The notes below the pieces were generated by a model. The model was not told the origin of the DNA. It did no database searches and worked only from the letters and a program-made list of their open reading frames with translations. Below are positions 1 through 9,799 of a stretch of DNA of 64,000 nucleotides, piece by piece (the stretch's first letter is position 1; the number at the start of each line of letters is the position of its first letter). Source of the stretch: Beverwykella pulmonaria (lineage: Eukaryota > Ascomycota > Dothideomycetes > Pleosporales > Melanommataceae); the NCBI GenBank assembly GCA_001599595.1, contig BCHH01000017.1:621873-685872 (forward strand), given 5' to 3'. Both the position numbers and the translations under genes were made by a program.

Positions 1-1900
1 GATTCTCCCGAGTTTCCTCTTCCTTGGCGGGATATCTTCTGTCACGTGCCTCGCTTACCTGCGCGAATCCTCGCTGTTCTTTTGCGCCCGCCTGCGCGCC
101 GTACTGCGCCCGTTGACAGGGTTTTGGTTGTTCGTTGGCGGGGTTGGTTCCTCATCTGCAGCCCGCATCTGTGCAACTTCTTCGAACCGTAACAAGTTGC
201 TTAGCGTATGATAGTTTGACTATCTGCTTCCTTGTTTCTATAGCATTGGCTGTGAAGTAGAAGCTATCTAGCTTTAGGTGGTTGTTGCCCTTAGCATCTA
301 GGATCTAGTGGCTATTCTTGTACTAAAGATGACAGATCTTATCTCTAGTCTGCTTCTAGTAGAGACAGTCACGCCCTGAGTTAAACTTAATGCTGACTGC
401 TCTGCACTGTGATAGCAACACTAGTAAGGTGAAGAAGCTAGGGATAAGCGCGATCTATAAGAGTTGAATTAGCCGCGTGCCCGCAGGCGTGTTAATCAAC
501 ACCTTAGCGTTTCCCTATTCCTTAATCTGAATCCTCTGATCTCCTGCAAAGATAATATCTAATGCCTGTGCATTACTAATCTTATGCTAGGACTTGTTGT
601 AATAGTTTGCAACGTGCGCATTAGACCCTCTATCTAGGATCTAATTTTGCAACAGTGTTGGCGTTGTACGCCTAGCTGCTGCTACCTGCAGACAGTTGTC
701 TGCATTATTGGCCTTATTGTCTGGTAACAGGCTTATTAGCAGCGCTCTGGTCTCGGCTGGGCCCCTCTGGCCTGGACTAGCAGCTCTGTTGTTAAATACA
801 AGAGGTTTGGAATTGCTGCTGTCCTTGCCACTTTCCTTGCCACTGTCCTTGCCACTGTCCTTGTGCCTTGCCTTGGCTGCCCTCAGGGCCTTACATAGCG
901 GGTTATGCAATCTTTGGCCGCGGACAGTATTAAACTTCTTCTTTACCTTGGCGTCCGCTTTCTAATTAGACAGTTGCTTTCCAGGATTTACGTATAGACA
1001 ATTGTTAAAGAAGTAAATTCCTCTGCAGATGCAATTTATTCTGTGGTCCTTGCTAACGTTCTAATATAGTGGCGGCTGTGTATTATTCTTGTTGTCTCCT
1101 TGACCTAGTGTGGCAAAGGTGCTAAGTAATGCTGACACTGGCTTTGTCTGTCACCACTAAAGGTGATACTCCTAGATTACCTGCCAAATTAAAGTAAATG
1201 CTTTACTACTCTTTTGCTAATTAATTAACTGTATTTGCTAGTTAGTTGCCTATGTTTTGTCTGCACTTTGCACGCGGGTTAGGAAATCTACTTGTGCTCT
1301 TAATCCTAACATGTTAGGAAGATTGGCCTCCTCTATTAGTTTAATTAGAGCTTTGTATTAGTTAAGCTAGTTGCTAATATTAGCTCTCTTAGGATACTTC
1401 CTAATGTTATAATACTGCTGTATAAGTATTAATTCTTGCTCTATTGTTAATAGTAATAGCTTAGCTTTGAGCTTGCGTAGCCTCGCGTACAGTGTGTCAA
1501 GCTTGTAAATGAAGTAAATTTAGTGTTCTGCAATTGTCTGCGTGATCTCTGTGTTAAACTGCCTTAGTGCAGCCAACTTCTTGTTGTACGCAGTCTGTTT
1601 GGCAACGTATTAGGTTCTCCATCCCTAGTATTTGCGGTACTTACTATCTGTAAGATCTTCAATGTTATATACTGTGTTGCCCTCACGTTCCTCCTTCTTG
1701 AAGCTATTAGCAGTCTTCTTGACAGGAGCCTTGTCCTCCAACTTTAGTATCTCATCTTTAGTCTTTGACAGATTAACGTATTTCCACAACTTGTTTCTTG
1801 AGGCACTATCCTTGCGTAGGAAGATCCACTTGTTCTAGTCTGATGGCTGCGACAGAATCACTGTCGCCTTTGTTATTAGGTGGTTGTTTGTAGTGGACAT
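1..1900 (-). pseudogene. Copia gag-protease polyprotein, inactivated
   Basis: The frame opens with ATG at 1900 (M-S-T-T-N-N-H-L) and reaches a gag-like block (N-K-W ... L-W-K-Y-V-N-L) typical of Copia capsid proteins. The first premature stop is TAG at 1835-1837, only 21 codons in. The segment at 641-910 lies in the same frame and carries a Lys/Ser/Gly/Asp-rich repeat (K-D-S-G-K units), encoded by 12-bp tandem repeats at about 820-862. Directly after it comes I-L-D-R-G-S-N-A-H-V, a degraded form of the D-S/T-G protease active-site motif with Arg in place of Ser. More stops follow toward position 1. Confidence 0.75.
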
Positions 1901-1993
1901 CTTGACGGCGGTAAGGGTCAGGTGTCAAGAAGGTTGTGTATTGATAGGGATATTGGTTTTAGTGAACAACAGTCGACAGATTATAGGCAATCC

Positions 1994-2004
1994 GGGCTCA
2001 TAAC
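1994..2004 (-). other. Primer-binding site, half-tRNA initiator Met
   Basis: The plus strand reads GGGCTCATAAC, which matches the anticodon stem-loop of initiator tRNA-Met (anticodon CAU). The minus-strand sense of the element is therefore complementary to the internally cut initiator tRNA, the primer type used by Drosophila copia and many fungal Copia elements. It abuts the LTR edge exactly. Confidence 0.65.
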
Positions 2005-2136
2005 TGTAAGGGTTTTCTGATGGGGACAATGATCAAGTGGAGACTGTGTTGTTCTGGGTCAGATTAAGTCAGAGCAGCTTATATGCTGTCGGACCAAGAT
2101 CAACTAGCTACATCTGGACTAGCTTAAACCGTTACA
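2005..2136 (-). repeat. 5' LTR of the Copia element
   Basis: This 132-bp stretch begins TGTAA and ends TTACA on the plus strand, an inverted-repeat terminus of TG...CA type. It lies directly next to the primer-binding site, as an LTR should. The partner LTR is outside the window, so the boundaries rest on the termini and the PBS alone. Confidence 0.6.
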
Positions 2137-2764
2137 TTATTCAGTCGTCACCTTTGGGTTCGAATATCTCTCTGAAATTGCCAGCTGAGAGCAGGTAGCT
2201 TTTTGTGACAGTATCGAGTGATAAGCGGCTTTCATTCAGTATATCGAGGTTTCGCCAAAATGATGTGGTAGGAAGTCTGACATCACCTAAATCTAGAGCG
2301 ACTGACTCTTCTCATCCGCCCTTCTTCTTTGTCATACTACCAAGGCGTCTATTCAGCCAAATTCAGTGATAGAGTAGGTTGGGTGGGTTGCAGTTTCCTT
2401 GTATGATTGGAGCTCATACTTAGATGCTTGCGCCAGTTCGTAAATTTAATACCTGCTTTAGTTGAGGTCATCTTTAAAAATAACTTGCCACGCTCTAGTT
2501 TTCGGAGAATCATATCCGAACGTGATACGGGTTGTGATGAGGGAGTATGAGGGTGTATTGTGCGTTCTTCTGTGTGAGATGTATGTAATAATTAGTTGAT
2601 ATATGTAGTGCAACGAACTTGATTAGTCAGTAGCATATTCATGTAGTTGCTAGTAGTGCCCTAGGCTTTTATATACATTATATACTACCTTAAACACATT
2701 CAATTTCTTAAAATAAGCAATCAGAACTTCCTGCGTGGTTGAATCAAGCGTTAAAAGCAATCTA
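2137..2764. other. Intergenic, AT-rich, no gene seen
   Basis: No supportable coding frame. The segment 2618-2668 resembles one at 7514-7561 (shared blocks TGATTAGTCAG and later a CC-TGGGCTT-like block), suggesting two diverged copies of a dispersed repeat. Confidence 0.4.
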
Positions 2765-3085
2765 AACAATATAGCTTAAGTCGCGAGACTTGCCTCCTTT
2801 ATTGCAAGTGCGGTTAGCATAATTATTAGTAAATAGCACAGCTGCTCGCCTAAACTCTCCAAAAACATGCAATTTTAGCTCTTCCTTGAGCCTTACCAGC
2901 CGTTACTCCTCCTCGCAAATCTGTTCCTTGCTGCGTACACTCCGTAAGGTTTTCCTAATGCTTTTCCATCTGTTATGTATACTACTAACTTTGATTTTAT
3001 TCAAGGCTGCAAGCAACTCGTCAGCAGTGGACTTGCAAAATTCACAGAGTCTTAAGCGCATCATCACTAGAAAAGCCAAAGACAT
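2765..3085 (-). pseudogene. N-terminal fragment of a fungal STAND/NLR-like protein
   Basis: The translated frame contains C-E-F-C-K-S-T-A-D-E-L-L-A-A-L, then W-K-S-I-R-K-T-L-R-S-V and S-K-E-Q-I-C-E-E-E, a stop (TAA, 2903-2905) and R-L-V-R-L-K-E-E-L-K-L-H-V. That order and spacing match the helical N-terminal domain common on fungal STAND proteins (NACHT or ankyrin types), where the block is W-K-S-F-R-x-A-L-K-S-V followed by an E-L-E-x-R-L helix. The stop sits where Gln or Arg is expected, as after RIP. Nothing NACHT-like follows, so this is a relic. The identification rests on pattern memory. Confidence 0.55.
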
Positions 3086-4433
3086 AAGGTGAGCATGTGC
3101 CTTTGCATTTACGGCTGTCCCATCAAATTAGTGATAAGGCGAGTTTCCTACACTCAAAAATGCGGGTAACAAGTGACGATAACAATGACGATGGTGGCGA
3201 CAGCGACAGCGACAATTGCACAACATGAGACACGTTTTCGACGCGCAAGTTGAAACGGCCTTCAATTGCCTATAACATTGGCTGTAAGCTCCTCCTACCA
3301 AAGTGGACAAATGCGAGGTAAAGAAGATTCCCGAAGCTGCATCTATTGCAGAAAGCAGCAGTACCATGTTACGTGGCTTAGGTATAAGGAAGATCCAGAA
3401 TGAAAATATACATACAATTTCTAAAATAGCCTGCGTAAGTGACGTGATTTTTCACAAGACCAACCCGACTCCCCGAGTGTCTCAAAAAAGGCTGGGACGG
3501 GAAAGAAATTAGGTTATTTCCGGGAAGAAGCCTTAGGGCACTGCAAGTGCGCTACTTATCAAAATTGAAGAACCGAGTTGCTGTACATTACGGCAATAAT
3601 AGAGACCCAGTATAGTCTCTTATTAGGTGGGCGGATCCTTTTGTTTGAGCAGTTTTGGGAAAAGTATTTAGATAACAGGGCGAGTGTAGTCCGCGACGTG
3701 ATCGAGGAACATCCGCTTAATTTAGACCAAGGAAGTCGCAGTTATAGCTGTACAGCAGAACAGAAGGTCAACGTGCACTTCACTTAGTTGCCCTCATGTA
3801 ATGTCACTCTATTCCTGTTGACTTCCTGATCTATCTAGCGTGTTGGGGGTTATGACCTTTTATCTCAACTTACCGGAGGCATATAGATTGAAAAAGTTCA
3901 TATTGTGTGGAGTAGAGGCAACCTGGGTATGACTCACCCGAAGCAAGAAATGCTAGATAAAAGTTCGGGAGAAGGAAGGGTGAACGTAATACTATGCATA
4001 GATTTAAAATAATTTCACAATCTTCATCCTCCCAGTAACCAAGCTGTACTGCACACATGAACACCAAAGCAATTGAAATTTCCTAATATCGCAGTGGAAC
4101 AAGGAGGATTGTTCACCGATTCGCAGTTATGTCACATATAAACATCTCACGGGTTTAAGGTTGGGGCAGAGGTCATGGAGAAAGCAAAGTAATGCAAAAG
4201 ATTTCTATTGAGCATTGGTACTAAAATGCTAATAGATGCAAAGAGCGGAGTCCAAAGAATGACTCCAAGAATGAAATTTGAATCCTGAATGAAGAAGCCC
4301 AAAACCCAGCAACCACAATCGGTAAGAATTAGTGTGGCGCACCCACTACTATGGCACAATACTCCCAATGCTATGCTCGTACAAAGTGCGTTCCAAAACC
4401 GACTTTTCTTCGCGTACAATTGACAGTGTTTTC
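3086..4433. other. Gene-poor stretch
   Basis: Only short, unconvincing frames are present. Around 3175-3215 there is a degenerate run of CGA/CAG-type triplets (low complexity). Nothing else is recognisable up to the stop codon of the small secreted protein gene at 4434. Confidence 0.4.
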
Positions 4434-4823
4434 TCAAGGATCACAATAGATTGACCAGGACAGGATATCCTTCGTGTTGATGCATTCGTTCCAGTCGTGG
4501 TGAATTTGGGCACCACCTTTGCATTCACGACTTGTTATCGTGACCACTACATATCGAGGTCAGTCATCATGAATCGAGGTTTCAGAGGCCCGATACGTAC
4601 CACCACACCCCTTCTTCAGCCACCAGATCTTCATGCTCTGCCCAGGTAGTTCTTGACATGATCTTTGAGCGCCGCTAAAGTCTTTCTGGTTGACGCTGCA
4701 AGACACATCGTCGAAGACGCCGATTATTCCGTTTGTGGAGTCACCAGTGGACTGTGGGAGAGCGAATGCACCGGCGGCGGTGAGGAGTGCGAAAATGGAA
4801 CAAGAAAGGGCGGTGGTGCGCAT
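4434..4823 (-). CDS. Small secreted cysteine-rich protein A (paralog of 5667-6099)
   Basis: Two exons, 4823-4601 and 4546-4434, separated by a 54-nt GT-AG intron, give 111 residues. The start is the ATG at 4823. The first ~20 residues form a signal peptide (M-R-T-T-A-L-S-C-S-I-F-A-L-L-T-A-A-G-A-F-A). The mature part shares with the neighbouring gene the blocks G-x-F-D/T-D, C-x-L-P-G-x-S-M-K-I-W-W, K-G-C, T-S-R-E-C-K, W-N-E-C-I and a penultimate C near the end. A TATATAA box lies at 4922-4928, about 100 nt upstream. It is probably an extracellular effector-like or antimicrobial-type small protein; the family has no function I can name. Confidence 0.8.
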
Positions 4824-5666
4824 TTTTTCTGATTGCAATTTGTTCTGTGTGCAGGGTAATGATGCGAAGATTTAGTCTGTTGGTTGGTATTATGTTTTCC
4901 TCTTTGTTTAGGGGGAGGCCATTATATACAAAAACATCTTCTCTAGACCTGGGGCGCTTGTCGTATATCCACTGGATTTTGACATGGGCATCGTTAATTA
5001 GACGGCGAGCACGCAGCATTGCGCCCAGAATCTCCACTTCTCAGCCAGCCAACGGTTGTGCTCTTCATCCCACAGCCTCAGTCCAACCGTAGCAGAGCTA
5101 GTTCATCCAAATTCATTGAGTAATATTCAGTTGAAACGCCGTCTTACAGTGGGTCGAGGAGCCGAGTTGATGGCGGTGACACAGCGAGCTGAGCCTTGCG
5201 ATTCAGCTGCGCTGGATTGGGAATAGCTTGAATATTAGCCCTGCTAAGCCGCACTCTATTTCCATCCCACGAATTGATTGATCGTATTCCGCCCGAATAC
5301 ATACAAGTCTGATACTATACTACAATTAGGATAGTGTCGCCGCAAGTGCACCGACGTTGCACCAGACTTGGCTGCCGTTTGGGCTAGCTAAGATAATTTT
5401 GGCAAGATACAACGTCGCCGATTATATACTTGGCAAAGCTATGCCAGGAAGCTCGAACCACATTGGGCAGTACGTCGGAAATGCCGTAACAATGTCGACT
5501 TATCCCAGTACCTACCGTGAAAAACAATTCATGATAATATAAAAAGCCCTCCTATCGTTCCTGATCTTTATCTCACCACCATATTCACAGCACACTCACT
5601 CGTCTCGTCACACAACAGGCCTGCCATTAAAAACTCCACAGTCATTCCTAAGAGCTCCTTTCCAAA
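4824..5666. promoter_or_regulatory. Divergent promoter region between secreted-protein paralogs
   Basis: This 843-bp stretch separates two head-to-head genes. It has a TATA-like box on each side: TATATAA on the minus strand at 4922-4928, and TATAAAAA on the plus strand at 5538-5545, about 120 nt before the plus-strand ATG. No other open frame here is convincing. Confidence 0.5.
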
Positions 5667-6099
5667 ATGCAACTCCCTACCACGGCCCTCATCCTGGCTG
5701 TTCTTGCAGCGACTTCTTCTGCCGGGCGTCTGATCTCAAGAGAAGACATTGGAACAGCTGCTATCATCGGGACCTTCACCGATAGCAATTGTCAGATTGG
5801 GCAAACCGACTACAGCGACTCGGTCAAGAAGAACTGGGGCACATGCCGCAACTTGCCTGGTTCTAGTATGAAGATTTGGTGGACAGCAAAGGGGTGCCAA
5901 GGTAAATTTATCTCCGCTTTTTTACCCCTTCTTTCATAATCTTAATTATCTGTCGGATCAATGAGTGCTCATAAATTATTCTGCAGTTCTTACCCATACA
6001 AGCAGAGAATGCAAGACCGCACCTGATCACAATACCAACACGTGGAATGAATGCATCGATACGAGCAATGATTTGGCTTGGTGGGTTTACTGCAATTAA
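5667..6099 (+). CDS. Small secreted cysteine-rich protein B
   Basis: Exons 5667-5901 and 5987-6099, joined across an 85-nt GT-AG intron, give 115 residues. A signal peptide (M-Q-L-P-T-T-A-L-I-L-A-V-L-A-A-T-S-S-A) is followed by a mature domain with cysteines in D-S-N-C, T-C-R-N-L-P-G-S-S-M-K-I-W-W, K-G-C-Q, R-E-C-K, N-E-C-I and the C-terminal Y-C-N. The intron falls at the same place, just after the K-G-C block, as in the divergent neighbour 4434-4823, so the two are duplicates with conserved gene structure. Likely secreted; role unknown. Confidence 0.85.
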
Positions 6100-6206
6100 G
6101 AGATGCACTACTACCTAGAGCACGATACGAAACACGCTAGGGCTATTGAGGATGAAAGAAGTGTGAATATGTAAATATATATATATATTAATGACAGAAA
6201 GCTTTC

Positions 6207-6441
6207 TAAGGATCTAATTGTCACAGGCCGTCGAACGGTCGGAACACCGGCTAGTGCGTATGTGATTCCTTCATAAGAAGAAAAGGTAAGACCGGCGCGG
6301 GAGGCGCAACCGTTGTCGAATGAGGATGAGAATGAAGAGAGTAACGAAGATGAGGACGACGGGGCGGAGGAAGATGGGGCGAATGACGAAAGGGTAGACG
6401 ATGAAGATGAGGATGCAGGAGGCGAATCCAGTTCTGAGTGA
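6207..6441 (+). pseudogene. Coding relic with acidic C-terminal tail
   Basis: One frame without a usable ATG reads G-R-R-T-V-G-T-P-A-S-A-Y-V-I-P-S, a TAA stop (6274-6276), then R-P-A-R-E-A-Q-P-L-S followed by a long Asp/Glu-rich tail ending S-S-S-E and TGA at 6439-6441. The acidic composition sustained over about 50 codons is unlikely by chance. The internal TAA could be a mutated CAA (RIP). I cannot name the parent protein; the C-terminus of a transposase or a nuclear protein would fit. Confidence 0.35.
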
Positions 6442-8891
6442 AGAGAATGTGAGTGAAAGGTGAAGGTGAAGGGCAGCCGTCAGGATTCGAGAGAAACCAA
6501 GAGAAAATCTCCAATAACTAACGTAAAGGCTAAAGTAGGGTAAGCGAAGAGCGAAGCAAGCGAGTGGTGAAGGATAACTAGGACTCCAAGTGCTTGAATC
6601 AATGACGGCTCTCTTGCTGGTCAAGAGAGAATATTCTTGTTCTTTATTTTGTATTTTGCGATATCTACACTCTACTACATGATCTCTTTCCTATAAGTAT
6701 TTCTGCACTGACTTTTCATCTACATTTGGCTGACTTTATCAGTCCTACGGCATCTAGCGCTGGAAGACTTTACATTATATATCTAGATGCATCCGGTAAG
6801 ATATTCGGTGACATTAATCTACCTGTGACGGGGACGCTTACACAAGTTCAGGTACACACTTAGGCCACCGTGACATCTTGGGTGAGCCTTCAAACCCGGG
6901 TTTGGTACTAGAAAATGCTCAGAGATTCTTAGCCAAATCTCGCAGGTCGATTTTTAGTCAATTTTTGAAGTTACAGCGGCTTTGATGGGGTACTGTCTGG
7001 CTACCCTGCGACCGCCGTTCTCGGAGAGTTCAAGGTTGATGGGTACAATGACACGCAGTTTACGCGCACTGAGTTCTCCGTCTCGCGTCGCAGCCAGTCG
7101 TAGCAATGCGACAAAAAAGAGGAAGGCCTCGCGTTTGCAAGCATTGATAGCACCGAGTTTGAGGATAGAGAAAGTTGAGGAAACCCCTACTACCGAATTC
7201 TCACTGAAATACATCACGGGTGATGGGACTTTGGCTCAGTTCGCAGTTAAGCTACGTGAAGGTATGGGAAGGGATGGGAAGGGACGGGAAAGGAAAGTTT
7301 AAGTCTGAGCTCATGTATAGATTGTTTAATGCTCACCGTTGAGGTGACTGTATACAAATGGCACTAGTGGCGCTAAAATTGTTTCGCAATATTCCCTTTC
7401 GATTCTTGAGTTTATTCAATACATAGATAGATGTAAGCAGAAGTGTAGAGGAAAAGGTGTCAAGATATGTATTGTATATGATGTATATACAGCTAATATA
7501 TATATATGACGGACTGATTAGTCAGTGGCATTTCCACGTGACAGTATGGTGTCCTGGGCTTACAGAATGTCTAGGGATTGTACCCTAACTAGATTTATTG
7601 GTTGTTTCAGTCTATAGTCGCATTGGGCGTCTTCGTGTCAATATTTTCCTCCAGTAAGTGTATGGTGGGGCTCGTGGAGTGGGATGGATGTAATGAGTGC
7701 GGTTATATTAATTCTGAGAGCTTAGTATTAAAAATGTGCGCTACGGCAGGATCTACTGCACAGATATCTTATAGGTTGTTTTTTGGAGTGAAAGGGATAG
7801 CGTGACATGACATTATTTTCAAAGCTTTAGGCAAATGTCGTACACTGTCATACGGCAAATCAGATACAATTTTGTCTTACCTTCTTCATCTCTCCATTTC
7901 TTGCTTGTGGAATTAAGACAAGGGCGAGGAGGTGAATATACACTCAGGAGAACAAGAAAGAGAGAACATGTCGTCATGCTTTCAACAATTGCCTCTTATT
8001 GCATACACGGAGCGGGAAATTTGCGATCATTGATCACACGCTCAAAACACATCACAAGCAGTATGATATGGCCACTCTAAAGAGCTACTTCTCCCGATCT
8101 GAGCAGCACCCCCCTTCCCCTCACAACTACCTCTACTCCTCCAAACCAATCAGCTCTCTGCTAATTACCTTCTTATCTCCATCTAGTCCCCTCAACATCT
8201 TTGTCTTCACAAATTTCTCGAGATCTTCCCTTCCTCCACACCCTTGTATTCTATAAAACGTATTGCGGTGGAGTAAAGATGTGTGTGATAAAGCAATATC
8301 ACACGGGGGTAGGAGGGCGACTCGCAGCCATGCGATGTCCGAAGCAACAATGCACTGAAGAAGGGAGAAGAATCAAGATAGAGGTTTGGCAGTAGACTAT
8401 TTCAATTTCGCTGTATCTAGCTACCAAACCAAATGAAAGATGAAGGTGTAATAAAAAACAGATAAAACATTAGTGTTCTCGTTGGGTTGAGGTTCGTGTA
8501 AGTGAGGGTGGTCTGTTTTGTTCGTGTTCGTTGCATGCGATCGTTGTGCGTGTCGTGTTCGGGTCCCCATATATATACCGCGTTGAGTGATGACGAAGCA
8601 AGCAGCTGACAGAGAAAACCAAGACCTGTTCCCTGCACCATGCACCCAAGCCTTCAACCCGTGCTAGTGGTATATTCGCGCAAAGTAGCACTTTGCTACG
8701 GCGCAGTATGTGGCACAACGCGGAACACTACATTCAATTCTTCACTCATCTTCCTCGTGGGACTTCTCTTAGGATGTTTACAAAGAGCTAGATGCCACCA
8801 ATCCGGTACCTCTGTAAGCGCGACCTCGATTACTGGTTGGTACTATTCCCCTAGTTTCATCGAGACGAGTTGGAAGTAGTGCAATTGCCAG
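6442..8891. other. Gene-poor stretch with one dispersed-repeat segment
   Basis: No convincing gene. Short frames around 6954-7302 overlap on both strands and have no recognisable domain. A short T/A microsatellite sits near 7495-7507, directly before the repeat segment 7514-7561 that resembles 2618-2668. Confidence 0.35.
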
Positions 8892-9293
8892 TCAGCCTTT
8901 CTGTTGAAGTCTCGGATGACAGGATCTAATTTCACTGTATTTAGAGTTCCAGAAAACCCCAGCGATCCACCAATACGCATATGTAGGTCTAGGTGTCCGC
9001 CATCCATCCTTGTACCGCGCGTTGTAATCCGTCGCATCCCATAACGGACCTCTCGGATTATTGATGTAATTTATATTCTTCGTGCCTGCGATTATTCGTT
9101 GTGGTTGTGACAGAATCTCGCATCGTTTGGATTTAAGAATTCTAGAAGCTTCGTCGCGGGTGAGATGACAGGTAGAGAGTATGTGCCAGGAGAGCGAACG
9201 GTCGATAGGGGTGAATATTACGGCGACCCGGTGATAATTTCGTATTCGATCCCGGGTGAGGCTAGAAAACCAGTCTACTAATCCTCCCCAGGG
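8892..9293 (-). other. 134-codon open frame without ATG, possible exon or relic
   Basis: The minus strand is open from 9293 to a TGA at 8892-8894 with no ATG. It reads like real protein: an early G-G-L-V-D-W-F-S-S-L-T-R-D-R-I-R-N-Y, then V-A-V-I-F-T-P-I-D, later N-P-R-G-P-L-W-D-A-T-D-Y-N-A-R-Y-K and P-R-P-T-Y-A-Y-W-W-I-A-G-V-F-W. The density of Trp, Tyr and Arg and the mixed composition differ from the surrounding frames. It may be an internal exon of an unfound gene or a fragment left by decay (TGA TAA lies just upstream). Family not recognised. Confidence 0.4.
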
Positions 9294-9799
9294 TTATCAC
9301 ACTGTTCTACAGAAGTGCTCGCAACGTCTAGGGATAATTGGGCTTTATGGTTACTAGCTACATCAACCATCAAAGTATTCAGCGGGCATCCCGTGGTGTC
9401 AATTTATATTGTTCTTCAACTTCAGTTTTCAACGCGGCTCGATACTACGTATCTGCCTGATGTTTCGACAAGAAAGAGGAAGAATCCCCAAAAAAGCAAA
9501 TCAGATGGTCCACGCGAGGCTGGACGCTCCAATAACTTCTAATCCAGGCTTTGGTTGAATTCTTCTCCCGGGAACGCGAGCGACTTGGCGACAAAAGTTC
9601 AGCTAAGTATTTTCATATCATGCGATGCTCAGATCACGCCACGAACACGCAATTTGCGCTACTAGTCTATTAGCGCATTTTTCTTGAATAATTCCATTCA
9701 AAAATGAAGTGTTTTAACTTGGAAACGTAGCAAAGATTTAATCAGCGTGTTAGCGGAAGTTCTCAAGTTACCAGCATCCTGGACCTACGAGCCTTCAAG
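9294..9799. other. Intergenic, no gene seen
   Basis: Mostly upstream sequence of the membrane-protein gene starting at 9800. No motif I would defend. Confidence 0.3.

Larger units (their letters stand above)
1..2136 (-). mobile_element. Ty1/Copia LTR retrotransposon, 5' part, RIP-damaged
   Basis: Read on the minus strand, the element starts with a short LTR (2005-2136), continues through a primer-binding site (1994-2004) and a gag start codon at 1900, and runs off the left edge of the window. One reading frame holds from 1900 to position 1 apart from premature stops, nearly all TAG, at positions where Trp or Gln is expected. Gag-type residues precede a retroviral-type aspartic protease motif near 622-640. 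Integrase and reverse transcriptase would lie left of the window. The stop pattern fits C-to-T change on both strands (RIP). The element is non-functional as it stands. Confidence 0.8.

Noticed and set aside
4741..5037. 98-codon minus-strand frame overlapping secreted protein A
   Set aside because: It is out of frame with the supported gene and has no features.
6251..6624. Hydrophobic minus-strand frames of 87 and 117 codons
   Set aside because: They are the antisense of the acidic Asp/Glu-rich relic (GAT/GAG/GAA runs read as Ile/Leu/Phe/Ser) and not membrane proteins.
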